Assembly: GCA_904066235.2 (NCBI GenBank)
Contig: CAJFCV020000001.1
Location: 11,899,291-11,963,290 of the forward strand
Origin: Bursaphelenchus xylophilus
Lineage: Eukaryota > Nematoda > Chromadorea > Rhabditida > Aphelenchoididae
Length of the DNA stretch: 64,000 nt
Direction of reading: 5' to 3'
Both the position numbers and the translations under genes were made by a program. The notes under the pieces were generated by a model. The model was not told the DNA's origin and did not search any database. It saw only the letters and a program-made list of their open reading frames with translations. Each line of letters opens with the position of its first letter. Positions within the stretch are counted from its first letter, which is position 1. This document shows positions 24,601-35,750 of the stretch, in pieces.

Positions 24601-26709
24601 GAAGATTTGGTCCAGAGTGTAGGAAACATCGTCGGCTGAAAATTGCGATTTTTTGGGGAGATTTCGGAGGGGAGAATCAAAAAATGGAAGGCAAATCGTA
24701 AAAAAATTGATTTGCGGGTGGACTTTTTTTAAAATCGAAATATAGGTTGTTCAAAATGAGATGTCGGATTTTTTAATTTATTCGTATTTTTTTATAGGAT
24801 AGCTCAATTCAAAAATGGAAAAAGGTATAGAGTAGTAAATTTTAAGAGGATTTTTTCTGTATATGTGCTATTCTTATAAAAGTTATCAAACGTTACCATA
24901 AGTTACCACGAAAGTACCCTAAACATGTTAGTATATTTTAAACCAATTTTTTTACATATTGTTTTGCGGTCTTATCCATTTTTGAAAATATTTTTATAAA
25001 ATACGTTATATTCTATCAAAAAACAAAAAAACCCCCATTTTTGGCAAAGCGTTAAAACGCTATCCCAAAAATTCAAATTTCAGCAAATTTTACAAATCGT
25101 GTCATATCTTTTTTTTAATAAGTCCAAAATAAAAAATTCTTTTTGTTTTTGATTAGTAACAACATTTTTAAGATTTTTGTGACAAAAAACATCAAAATCA
25201 AAAAATTTATTTTTTTGACATTTTTTGACCAAAAAATAAAATTCAAGATTTTGATGTCTTTTTTTCACGAAAGCCTTAAAAATGTTGTTACTAATCGAAA
25301 GCAAAAAGAATTTTTTATTTTGGACTTATTAAAAAAAGATATGACACGATTTGTAAAATTTGCTGAAATTTGAATTTTTGGGATAGCGTTTTAACGCTTT
25401 GCCAAAAATGGGGGTTTTTTTGTTTTTTGATAGAATATAACGTATTTTATAAAAATATTTTCAAAAATGGATAAGACCGCAAAACAATATGTAAAAAAAT
25501 TGGTTTAAAATATACTAACATGTTTAGGGTACTTTCGTGGTAACTTATGGTAACGTTTGATAACTTTTATAAGAATAGCACATATACAGAAAAAATCCTC
25601 TTAAAATTTACTACTCTATACCTTTTTCCATTTTTGAATTGAGCTATCCTATAAAAAAATACGAATAAATTAAAAAATCCGACATCTCATTTTGAACAAC
25701 CTATAAAAAAACCCGTATTTTAGGAGGATTTGAAATTTTTTCGAGATTTTTTTTCTGAACTTTTCAAAATGGATTTTTTTTCTGAATTCAAAGTTCAAAA
25801 TTAAACTTTAGCCCTCTATCAACTCCAATATCGTATTTTACAACAATTTCAATATTTTTTCCCCTCTTACCAGTGTTCAATCTGAAGAATTTCAACGTTT
25901 TTGGGTGCAAACACGCCACCAGATCTTCATTGTAACTTCCCAAGAATTTTCCAACCTTGATATCCAAGATTGGAGAGCTGAGATCTTTCTCCAACATCAA
26001 TGCGGTTTCCTGACGGTTTTCCGGCTCTCTACCGGGATCAAAAATTGATAGGGTTCCATTGAGGGATCCGATCAGAATCTGGTCTAAAATAATATAAATT
26101 TTAGTTCAACTTGGATGGAATTCACTCTAGATATTGCTGTAGCAGTCCTATTATGCTATTTGAAGACCAAAAATCAAAAACTTGAGTTGATTTTAGTAGG
26201 TTTTTATCAAAATTTTACCTAAAGTAATATAAATTTAGAAGAATTTGGATAAAATTCGAACTGCAAATAGTCTAACTCACTTTTTTGAGCCGTTTTATTC
26301 GCTAAAACGGTATTTTCAACTTTACTTTAGTCAAGTTTTTATCAAAATTTTACCTAAAGTAATATAAATTTAGAAGAATTTAGATAAAATTCGGACTGTA
26401 AATACTCTAACTCGCTTTTTTTTAGCTTTTTTATTTACTAAAACTGTATTCCCGACCTTATTTTAGTCCATTTTTATCGAAATCTTGCCCAAAGTAATAT
26501 AATTATTTTCAGCTTTGACCCTAAATTCGGATCAAATTTGGTCTAAAGTACCTCCAGAGCCTATATGAAGTACCAAAACATGGCTTATACATCTTAATTC
26601 CCTCAAATTTACCCTCCTTACCTCTTCTTCCGACCAGCCTCGCTGAGCAAATTGTGCGGCCCTCCGGCACTTCCGAGTAGAACCATTCTTGAAAATGGAA
26701 CAGCGACAT
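18685..26709 (-). CDS. bbs-9: BBS9 / PTHB1, subunit of the BBSome
   Basis: Eleven exons: 26709-26622, 26083-25871, 24635-24322, 23400-23217, 23091-22981, 22641-22243, 21863-21771, 21730-21599, 20200-19962, 19679-19368 and 18924-18685. They sum to 2325 nt (774 residues) with all phases matching. The N-terminus MSLFHFQEWFYSEV matches the PTHB1 start (MSLFKxxDWW). Later landmarks: ILIGSLNGTLSIFDPG and DIKVGKF (first beta-propeller blade), VLSDECRLSVGYLGTEPSLF (family: TLSDDGHLQCSYLGTDPSLF), GRYRIQSDS (family: QRYRIQSEQ), then a C-terminal helical region (LEKHRENERKEVQRV; EMSDIKLPFDG) and an acidic tail (PEEEEEEQ). Family role: an octameric coat that moves membrane proteins along cilia; in nematodes only sensory neurons are ciliated. 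Introns hold three large foldbacks. Confidence 0.95.
20498..21544. repeat. ~1.05-kb foldback in a BBS9 intron
   Basis: The left end (AAGAGTGAAGACAGAAGATT, 20498) is mirrored by the right end at 21525-21544. Inner layers also mirror: GAGTAAACTC/CGGCGAGTAAA segments, CCTGACTGGGAGGCT segments, and a purine-pyrimidine core around 20951-21204 (AACGCGCGCTATTTCGTGC mirrors GCACGAAATAGCGCGCGTT). It lies wholly inside the 1.4-kb intron between exons 8 and 9. The inner and outer symmetry axes differ by about 55 bp, so one arm has an indel. Confidence 0.85.
23438..24281. repeat. ~0.84-kb foldback in a BBS9 intron, same core as 4-568
   Basis: ATTCGTATTTTAGGCGGAAA at 23438 mirrors the right end at 24262-24281, centre near 23860. 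The core (about 23735-23985) repeats that of the element at 4-568: TACCATTTTG, AAAATGCATCCCTCTCCA, AAACTCCGTTTT and their complements. The outer arms (CGAGATATTCAACAATATTT) differ from the first element. It fills almost the whole intron between exons 3 and 4. Confidence 0.85.
24741..25705. repeat. ~0.96-kb near-perfect foldback in a BBS9 intron
   Basis: TATAGGTTGTTCAAAATGAG at 24741 mirrors the right end at 25686-25705; sampled inner positions (TTTCAGCAAATTTTACAAAT at about 25078 and its complement at about 25350) keep the axis at 25223, so there are very few indels. Arms are about 475 bp with almost no spacer. The near-identity of the arms suggests this is the youngest foldback here, or that the arms are being converted. 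The overlapping ORFs on the two strands are mirror images, not genes. Confidence 0.9.
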
Positions 26710-27709
26710 CTTTTAGCACTACTATTTACCCACAAACACTAATTGAGCGTTCCATTCGAAACAAATTTATCTTATTCATGGCAGGAATTGAAATTTTCGG
26801 GAAAAATTTTTGTTGGCATGGCAACAAAAACTATTTCTGCTGTGGAAATTGCGCCTTGAGTAGCAAGTAATCCTGTTTTCATTATTTTTCATCACTTTTC
26901 AAATTTATTGAAGTAAATTTTGTACAAACAATATAATCGGCGACTAACTACAATAAATAATTTATAGGGAAACAATCGGAAATTTGGCTAAAAAATCCAA
27001 CCCAGGCTACTTTTAGACCATAGTTGACGAAAAAATGGAGACGATCTGAAGCTAGGAAGCCTCTAAATTTAACAGTTACTTTTTAATGGCATGGATAATA
27101 TAAATTCCTCAAGTACACCGAGTTTTAGCGGGAAGAAAGGGTCCGGAACAATTGATATGGGGGTTTGACGATGTGACAAGACGATATTGTGCAAAGAGGA
27201 AGCTGCTGCAAAAAAGAATGACATTAGAATTTCGAAAATCTCAAAAACGGACATTTCTTTTGCCTCAGGCAATATGTGGGTGATGATTGCGTAAGAAACA
27301 CGGCTAAATCAAGCAGAAGCTACTGTAAACTACTTATTACTCAAAAATTCGCTCAAAAACAGGGCGAAATCGGAAATTCCATAAAATCCGTCATCATGAC
27401 TATTTTTAATTAAAATCTTCAAAATAAATAAATGAAAATTAATAAACGGAAAATCATCAACCCCGTATTTTACATTCTCATTTCATTTTCATCGTCTAAC
27501 TTCTCCATTCCAGCGAAATAAATATGTCACGATGACGGATTTTCTGGAAATTCCCAAAATTTCACCCAAGACTCCCAAATTTGGATCCGATTTGCTCAAT
27601 TTGACACTTAGATACAATCAAAGTTACTTTCCAACAACAAAATAGCCAGCTATATACAGAATGAGCCCATGGATAATATAATTATATTATCCTTTCCCGA
27701 AACAATCCC
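26710..27709. other. BBS9-SLC35C2 intergenic region
   Basis: About 1 kb between the BBS9 start and the SLC35C2 stop on the minus strand. It contains copies of the CCGTCATCATGAC motif (about 27388 and 27527) and of CATGGATAATATAA (about 27090 and 27669). One exon-like stretch at about 27107-27222 has an acceptor (TTTTTTGCAG, minus strand) but cannot be joined to a neighbour. No supported gene. Confidence 0.4.
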
Positions 27710-30700
27710 CTAATCCACTGCAACTTGCAACAATCGCTCCCGGTCCTCCGAGGTCGCCGACTTGGGGCTGAGAGGGCCTGTGGACCAGGACCGATCCAAA
27801 TCGCGGCACTCCATCGCGTTCTGGAGCCGGGAATGCTTTCGTTGCTGGGCCGCCGTCTTGGTCATGCCGTGGATCAGCATTCCGGTCAACGTCAGCCCGA
27901 GACCCATGATATTCAGTGGTGTGATTCTATCGCCGTGGAGTTGGTGAGCCAGGAGGAGGGTGATCACTTCCTAAAATTACACATTCCACTTTTTTCAATC
28001 AAATGATCGATTTCTTTCAATTTTGGCCACCTTTGTACCTAAATTTCAAAACAAAAAATCTCAAAAAGTTTACCTTGATGATGCCGAGGATGTTTAGAGT
28101 AATTCCAGAGGTATTGACAAGTAGTAGGAACTCTGAAAAGAATCATTTTTACCTCAAAAAAGTTAAAATAATAATCAAAAATCTTAAAAAACCTAATGTC
28201 AAAAATAAGGTCAGAACTCAAAAACTTCGAGATAAAAATTTCAAAATCCTGTAGTAAACTCTCTGAAACGCCCTAAAATAGGTCAAGGATCCAAAATCCT
28301 ACTCAAATATTTAAAAAACCAATCAAAATTTTCCTAATTTATCATAACTTATACCTAAAATAAGGTCCAACCCCTCAAATTTACCTGACATCTCCATACA
28401 AAACGCCAAGACTCCTCCAAACAGTACCAGGACAACAATAGTCATTGGTTCGAAGCTTTGATCGAACGAAGCAATCGAGGTCCAATTGATATCTTCTCCT
28501 TCGACCATGTAGACGACGGGCAAGATCGTCATGAACATCCACGTCTGAACATGGGCAACCATGTCCAGGGGGTGTCGCAGAGGGCTCGGTTGGTCATCTG
28601 ACTGCATAATCAGCTGGCTTACGGTCCATCGGACACCAGTGCAGAGAGCGGCGAGCTCGACCAGGCAGAGGCCGCGGACGTCAAGTTGTTCACTTCGCCA
28701 GGTGAACAGGACTAATCCGACGGCGATGAAGGAGGCTGCCACGCCGAGAGAAGGTCGCCAACGTTCCAATCGGAGGAGGAGGGAGAAGCCGACGATGAAC
28801 AGGATCGAACTAGAAACGGATATTGTTTTAGATAACAAAAGGAGAAAAAGTTAAAATTTTCAACAAAACTTGCAAAATTACACTGTCAAACTTTGTCATA
28901 ATTACCCCATAATTATGACAAGAAATTTTAAAGCCATCATCAACTGTTTTTTTTCAAAAAATCTCAACCTCAAACATCTAAATTTTCAAAAAAAAATCGA
29001 AAAATCTCACCTTGACTTGGCCATTGTGTACAGACTGACCGTCACATATTCCAATGCCCAATTCGAGAGGCCAATGTCCAATGAAGCGCAGGATCCGACC
29101 GGAAAAAGCCATCGGATCTGGTCTTTGAACGCGACTCGAGGCCTTTTTTGACCCGTAAAGAACTCAAGGATGGCGCGGATGGTGACCGCCAAGAAGAATT
29201 TGGTCAGATAATGGCCAGACACGACAAGAAGAGGGAGACTGTAGTGCTGAAAATAGACAAGCTGCGTTGGGATGTAGCCTGACTACGTCGCTACGCGACT
29301 CGTCAGCCTACATTCCCAACGCGGGTGTGCGCGCAAAGCGCCACCTAATTAGCCTAAGCCTAAGCAGCCTAAGCGGCTAAGCAAACTAAGCCTAAGCGCC
29401 TAAGCGGCTAAGCAGCCTAAGCAAACTAAGCCTGAGCTAAGCCTACGCAGCCTAAGCGGCTAAGCAAACTAAGCCTATGCGCTAAGCACCGCGCAGTGCA
29501 CCTTATCAACTCACAGTGCATCTTTTCACCGCACAGTGCACTCGCGAAAACCCGGAGAAAATAAAAAAATTTCGAACCCGCGCGAACCCAACCGATATCG
29601 CCCTCGGAAAAATACTGGGACCCGAAATCGACGAGAAAGCTAAAGAAATTTTTGCTCTCTCACGAAAATGGAAAATCAACTTTTGCCACGCCCCTTTTTC
29701 CACGTTGCGACACGGTTTGCACAGTGCAATCTTGCCAAACGAAGCCTTTCCCAATTTGCACCGTGCGAAATTTGTTGGCGGAGTGTCGCAAAAGATTTTG
29801 CAGACACTCCCCTTCGAAACCTGAAATTTGGAAAAATTTGCACGGTGCAATCAACAAAAAAGCCTACGTTCGTAGGCTTTTTTTCATTTTGCACAGTGCG
29901 AAAAACACCCTCCAAACGTTTTTCCCAGGCCCCCTTTTGATTTTCCCACTTTCCCCCCAGACGCACCGTGCACTCTGCATTTTACCCAATGAGCTAGGCT
30001 TTTTCTCAATTTGCACAGTGCGAATCCCAATTTTGGCTTTGTCGCTGCGCGAATTTTGGCTTTGTCGCTGCGCGACAAAGCAAAAATCCGCACAGTGCAC
30101 CCTTTCGAAAGTGTTTTTGCACAGTGCGGAGCCCCCGCGCTCGGTCCCTTTTTGATTCCGAGAGAGCCACCCATGGCGCAGTGGGTAGCGCGGAAGTCTG
30201 GCAATCTGAAGTCCCCGGAGGTTCAATCCCCCGGAAAAAAAATTCTACCACGTTGTAGTACAATTAGAGGGCCGTCATATTTTGGGTTTTTTACCCAAAA
30301 GTTTTGACTTTTTCGGGGTGAAATAATTAATGGAAAATTTGGCCAGAATTAAATTCGGCCAGACCGTATTTTAGAAAAATATGCAGATTTTTACACTTAT
30401 CCTGATCGAGTTTTCAATTTCCGAACGATTGAGCCAGGTCCCGTCTTCGTATCTCTACTCGTTCAAAAGTTACGGTACTTTTTATGTTTACGATGTTACA
30501 GTAACCCGGTTTCAAGAAATGGCGGAAACGCGTCGACTAATGTTTTGAAGAGCTATTTAAACACAGTAGAATGATTTTTGAGGCGGGTGGATACGATCAA
30601 AATTGACCGAGATACTGTAACTTTAAGCCAGACACCTTGTTACAGTAATCCCTCGTGTAGCGACAGACCTGGAACCGTGAAATACACCTTGAAAGACGTG

Positions 30701-33700
30701 TAATGACGAGTACTACCAGTGCTGTGAATTTTGTCCGGCGCGATCGCGTCAACGCTGAGAAAATGGCGAAAAAGCGCCTTACGGCGCAGAAGCTACCGTA
30801 ACCCACAGTAAGCCGAAAAAAATCGGCGAGATAGGAGGACTATGATACCACTTCTGATGGTGATTTTTCACGTAGATTCAGAATCTGGCATCAGAATTTG
30901 GAATTTCCTTCATCTACACCTGTAGCCTAAGGGTTGAAAAAATTGAAAATGTTATAGTAACCGTAGTTTTGAATTTACATGAAAGAATCCAATTAGAAAG
31001 TTTGAAAGGAATAGAAAACACGTCCGATAAAGAAAGAATGGAACTCGGCGCTCGCTTCGCTCGCGAGATGTTTTTGAGTATGTCACAAAATCACTTCGCG
31101 AATTGTTTAGAACCGGGGACTGTAACCCGCCGTCCGAAAACCACTTCAGGCGCTTCCAAAAAACGCTCCGCAACTTTCCATGGCAGCGATTTTTGATTAA
31201 GGTCCTAGTTCCCGAGATACGAAAATCGGATTTTGGATTTGAAATCCGGATATAACCGATATGCAAATTTTTGTTCAAAAAGCATGTCAGATTTGGAGTC
31301 AGCGTGAAAAATGACCCACAGTGCATGAAGGAAACGTGTGGATAGCTGGCCGTTTTCATGTCGAATCGTTTTTGACTTTTTGGAACCTTCCAGTCCCGAG
31401 AGCCGCCCGCGATGGGGACGCGACCGCGTTATGTAGAAATTTCTGAAAATCTATTTGAAGTGTTTTGCAAGAGATCTATCGGAACGGGACCTGGCTAACT
31501 ATCTTTAAAAAGCCGCAAAGGTGGCTCAAAAAAGGGGTACTTTTTAAAAAGTCGGTTTTTTGCAATTTTCAAAATGACACTCCAACTATGGTGAAAAAAC
31601 GAGTACCATATTCAGGTGTAGAATTCCATTCCACGAATTCTGAAAAAAAAATCGGCAGCATAGCTCCAAAAAGAAAGGAGAAAACTCGATTTTTCAGTAC
31701 CGACCGGTCGATAATGACAGCCACTAAAAAAAAGTCATTTGGGTATCACAAAGAGTAAAAAAAAGAATGTATGGAAAAAAAAGTGAAAAAAATTGAAGTT
31801 AAGAGGAAACGGTCAGAAGCCCTTAATGTAGAGGGGGCGCGGCGGAGCGCGGCTCCCGAAAATTTATACTATTTTAGGTGACATTGGGGCAAAACTGAAA
31901 ACAAAAAGAAATTTTTTTTGGCAATTCGTTATTGAACACTTCCGAAATGTCGTAGATCTTGTTTTACATCATGTCCGACCAAAATAAATAATTTTAAGAC
32001 CATTTTTAGATCCAAAATCGACGATTTTCCATCTGACATCAAGTGTAATATAAAAATTTGCCATAAAATTTTTCTGTCGGTATTTTGGGTCTCAAACTTA
32101 ATTTCAAATTAAATTTCGAGCTTCTCTAGCTGTATTTTACCCTTCAACCACCTTTATTTCCTTCCTTTCCATGAAATTTTTTATTATTTTAGGTAGCTAT
32201 TGGGCAAAACAGAAAACACTTTTTCCTGGCAAGTCGTTATTGAACATTCCAATATCATAGACCGTATTTTACATCATATCCGATCAAAATAAATAATTTG
32301 AAGCCCTTTTTATATCCAAAATCGACAATTTTCCATCTGACATCAAGTGTAATATAAAAATTTGCGATAAATTTTTTTTGACCGTATTTTAGGTCACAAA
32401 CTTAATTTCAAATTAAATTTCAAGCTTCTCTAGCTGCATTTTACCCTCCATCCACCTTCATTTCCATCAAATTTTTTATTATTTTAGGTAGCTATTGGGC
32501 AAAACAAAAAAAAATTTTTTCCTGGGAAGTCGTTATTGAACATTTCAATAACATAGACCGTATTTTACATCATGTCCGCCAAAATAAATACTTTAAAGCT
32601 CTTTTTTAGATCAAAAATCAACAATTTTCCATCTGACGTCAAGTGTAACATAAAAATTTGCCATAAAATTTTTTGGCCGTGTTTTAGGTCTCAAACTTAA
32701 TTTCAAATTAAATTTCATGCTTCTCTAGCTGTATTTTACCCTCCATCCACCTTCATTTTCCTCCTTTCCCTCAAATTTTACATTATTTTAGGTTCAAAAT
32801 AGTTGAAAAATCTTTTTTCTGACCTTCCATCATTTAGTTTGTGTGATATTCACCGTTTTAATTATGTTACGGTATTTTCGAAGCATAAACAACAAGGTTC
32901 AAACCAAGAATCTTCCTTTGGGAGACGGAAAAATTAAATTTTCGTCGATTTTTCGCCGCGTGTCGATGACGGATTCTGCAGCCACGCTGACAAAATGCCC
33001 CCAAAGTGTGGGGTAAAAAGATGAGAAATGTAATATTTCAATCGAGTGTAATCAGTGGTCAACGGAGTTCCGAGAAAAAGGTAGGTGAAATTAAACTATA
33101 TTACGGTAGGTATCTGGTATAAAAATACGGCGGAATAACCTTGGAAATGCTGTTGAAATCGACGTAGACTGCTGTGAAATGATTCATAGGTTATATCGAA
33201 CGCAATGTACTTACTAAATTTAGATTTTAGAAGATATTTTTGAGCAATTTTTCAATCGTCATCATGAGTAATATAACTGCTGTAGACAAAAAATAGGCTC
33301 ATATAAGACCAAAAGATCCGGTCAAAAATCATTTTTAAAGTCTTGTCTATCTTCTGAATACAAAACATCGCAATCAAATTCAAACGTAACCCCTTATTCG
33401 GCCATTTTTTATATTACACTAGGTCAGCTGCAAGAACCCCTTTTTAAATCTCTAAAATCGATTATTATCTAACTTTTTTTCAACAACCCGTTTAATGACT
33501 AGATAACATATAAGTTTTGCCCGTATTTTACCCCAGCAAACCCTTAGAACCGGCAAAAAAAATCATCTTTTTATCATGATTACCTAGTATAATATAAAAA
33601 TATCTGAAAGGTATCACATTGCCTCCGATTTTCTCCTAAAATTTCATCAAAATGAGCCAGAAACCGTATTTTGTTTTCCAAAATTTACAAAATCACCAAA

Positions 33701-34571
33701 AAATATTCTATTTAGCTTATCATTATAATGATCATTACCCAGTATAAAACTAATATAAAAATGTCTCTAAAATCCCAATTATTTCCCAAATTTTGCTCGC
33801 AAAAAATGTCAACAGAAAAAAAAAGTCGTCTCCCGTATTTTACCAAACTAAAAATCCTAAATTCACTAAAAAATTCAAAATTTTTTACCTATTACTACCT
33901 AGTGTAATATAAAAATATCTGAAATCTATCACTTTGGCTTCGATTTTCTTCTAAATTTTTTTCAAATGAGCTTGAAACCGTATTTTACCTTTCAAAATTT
34001 ACAAAATCACCAAAAAATACTCCATTTAGCTTATCATTATAATGATCATTACCTAGTATGTACCTACTATAAAAATGTCTCTAATTTACTAAGTTTTGTC
34101 CAAATTTTGCTCGAAAATAATGTCAAGAGAAAAAAAATTTCGACTGCCCGTATTTTACCAAGCTAAAAATCCTAAATTCACTAAAAAATTCAAATTTTTT
34201 ACCTATTACTACCTAGTGTAATATAAAAATCTCTAGAAAACCAAGCATTCTGAAATAAAAATAAAAATTGAACGTAGTCTAGCCGTATTTTATTATTTTT
34301 TTATCCTCGGAATTCCAAAAATCGAAAAATTTTTTCCTGTTATTACCCAGTATATATAAAAAGGCCTCTAAAATCCCATTTTCGTCACCAATTTTACTCT
34401 CATATCTCTATAAGATCCGGAAAACCATTTGTACATCGTATTTTACCCCGTCAAACCTCCAAAACACCCCAACAAGCCCCCAAAACCTACCCGAATGAAC
34501 CATTTCTGGTAGAAGGTGAGGCCCACGGACAGCGGATAATACATGGATATCATCAGCAGCAGCTTCAACAT
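27710..34571 (-). CDS. slc35c2: SLC35C2-type nucleotide-sugar transporter family protein
   Basis: Exons 34571-34491, 29246-29011, 28809-28385, 28132-28074 and 27970-27710 sum to 981 nt (326 residues), all in phase. Family landmarks: LSVGLTFYQKWFIR (human FSIGITFYNKWL), [23 protein letters not shown] (human [23 protein letters not shown]), GVRWTVSQLIMQ, HVQTWMF, GGVLAF, SEFLLLVNTSGITLNILGIIKEV and LGLTLTGMLIHGM. About ten hydrophobic membrane segments, as in the drug/metabolite transporter fold. The family acts in the Golgi/ERGIC; human SLC35C2 promotes Notch O-fucosylation. The human glycine-rich tail is absent. Intron 1 is 5.2 kb and carries most of the repeats between 29.25 and 34.5 kb. Confidence 0.95.
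29264..29490. repeat. Hairpin followed by a CTAAGC minisatellite
   Basis: GCGTTGGGATGTAG at 29264 mirrors CTACATTCCCAACGC ending at 29322, forming a hairpin just 18 bp from the SLC35C2 intron-1 acceptor region. It is followed (about 29348-29486) by a tandem array of CCTAAGCGGCTAAGC and AAACTAAGCCTAAGC units, about 12-25 bp each. Confidence 0.7.
29510..30130. repeat. Cluster of GCAC-N-GTGC palindromes
   Basis: More than ten copies of GCACAGTGC, GCACGGTGC or GCACCGTGC within 620 bp of SLC35C2 intron 1, usually in TTTGCACAGTGCGAA contexts. It also holds a small perfect hairpin (AGCCTACGTTCGTAGGCT, about 29861) and TTTGTCGCTGCGCGA repeats, both features of the larger array at 42.2-43.7 kb or its surroundings. 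ORFs crossing it are repeat translations. Confidence 0.75.
30165..30234 (+). other. tRNA-like sequence (degenerate, possible SINE head)
   Basis: The D-arm TGGCGCAGTGGGTAGCGCG, anticodon-region AAGTCTGGCAATCTGAAG and T-loop GGTTCAATCCC resemble the body of eukaryotic elongator tRNA-Met (box A and box B both recognisable), with GGC in the anticodon position of the loop. The anticodon stem is poorly paired, the T-stem needs a mismatch, and the 5' and 3' flanks (GAGAGCC versus GGAAAAAA) cannot form an acceptor stem. A functional tRNA is therefore unlikely; a tRNA pseudogene or the promoter head of a SINE fits better. Confidence 0.5.
31867..32800. repeat. Three-unit tandem repeat, ~305-bp unit
   Basis: Units begin at TATTTTAGGTAGCTATTGGG-type sequence with the AGGT at about 31875, 32191, 32486 and (truncated) 32790, giving steps of 316, 295 and 304 bp. 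Each unit contains GACCGTATTTTACATCAT, AAGTGTAATATAAAAATTTG and TTCTCTAGCTG. Inside SLC35C2 intron 1; non-coding. Confidence 0.8.
33540..34440. repeat. Tandem array, ~155-bp units in an alternating (311-bp) pattern
   Basis: Motifs ACCTAGTGTAATATAAAAAT or variants occur at about 33587, 33742, 33898, 34053, 34212 and 34347, each followed ~100 bp later by CCGTATTTTACC. Odd and even units resemble each other more than neighbours do (ATATCTGAAA versus ATGTCTCTAAA), so the higher-order unit is a dimer of about 311 bp, close to the unit of the preceding array. Non-coding. Confidence 0.7.
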
Positions 34572-35750
34572 GATTTTCAGCTGTCGGTTTTGGCGAGGTA
34601 GTATGATTTTCGGTTAAAATTTCATTCGTTTTGACCCGTTTTTTGGAGGATTTCTGTAGACTAGAGATACTGTAATTTGGCCCTTATATTATGGATGAAT
34701 GGAGACGGCACCGTGTGGAATTGATAAATGGGAAAAGCGGGAAGCACCGAGGGCTGAAATTGAGGGCAAAAATTATTAAAAATTATAATTTTTTTATATT
34801 ACTTTAGGCTAAAATACGGTTAAAAAGCGTCGAAAAATCGCGGAATACAGAATAAATATTCATGAGAACAAATAAATTGATTAAAAATCTCTTTTCATAA
34901 AATCTGAAATCGTCAGAAACAATAGAAAGAACCCCATTTTAGTTCAACAACCGGATTTTTATATTATTTTAGCCTACAGATGGCAGATCGTCTTAAAAAA
35001 GTCAATTCTTAGGCTCAAAATTATTTTTAATCCTTCGATCATAACTTTGAGTTGAAATTAAGACATTTTCGAATAAAATTGAGGGCAAAATCAACAAACT
35101 TTACGCAAATCTACCTAGTACAATATCCAAAAAGTTCGCCAAAACTTCATTTCCTCGCTCTAAACTACAGCTGATGCGCTAACAAATATACCAAATTCCC
35201 GAATGGACCTCTTTTTATAATAAATTTTCCAGTTATCCCCGTTTTTTATTCAAATTACGACTAAAATCGCCCAAAAAATAACGGAAAATCGAGTCCGTTC
35301 AGGTGAACCCCGCAAATTTCAAAATGAAAGCCACGGTTCGAAATTCGCAGAAGAGGGGGGATTTTCCACGTTTTAGACCTCGGGGCAGTCCCTCTTTTGT
35401 ATGTTCGATATTATAATAGACCAACAACCCATATATATTTGATCGCTTTGAATGGAGGTCGTTGGGTAAATGAGGCTATTGTGTTCGCTGTCGGGAGCAT
35501 AAATATGGGTGGTCAGGCTCACGTGGCCACCGGCCAGAGGTCGAGAAATCAAAGAAAAAATGGGAAAAGGGGCAGTGTAAGGAAAAACTGGGGTGAAGGG
35601 TAAAGTTAACGGGCAAACTGACAAAAATCAGACGGGCGCACACTTGCGGGCAACCACTTTGCGGGCAAATTTTTTGCGGCCAGCACCGGCATTTGCGGGC
35701 AGCCTGGAACATTTGCGGACAGGGTCGACAGTTGCGGGCAGCCTGGAAGA
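34572..35750. other. Upstream region of SLC35C2
   Basis: AT-rich sequence with scattered TATATTACTTTAG motif copies (for example 34795 and 34960) and, from about 35635, the start of a TTTGCGGGCAGCC cluster. Presumably contains the SLC35C2 promoter; no gene supported. Confidence 0.4.

Noticed and set aside
25080..25373. Two similar ORFs on opposite strands
   Set aside because: They are mirror images produced by the perfect palindrome at 24741-25705.
27069..27272. 67-codon minus-strand ORF with an internal acceptor
   Set aside because: It crosses an intronic-type motif (CATGGATAATATAA) and cannot be joined to BBS9 or SLC35C2.
30165..30234. Functional tRNA gene
   Set aside because: The acceptor stem cannot form and the anticodon stem is mostly mismatched; kept only as a tRNA-like sequence.
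30405..31500. Possible further foldback (GAGCCAGGTCCCGTC versus GGGACCTGGC)
   Set aside because: Only short mirrored segments match and the axis is not consistent along the stretch; too weak without a dot-plot.
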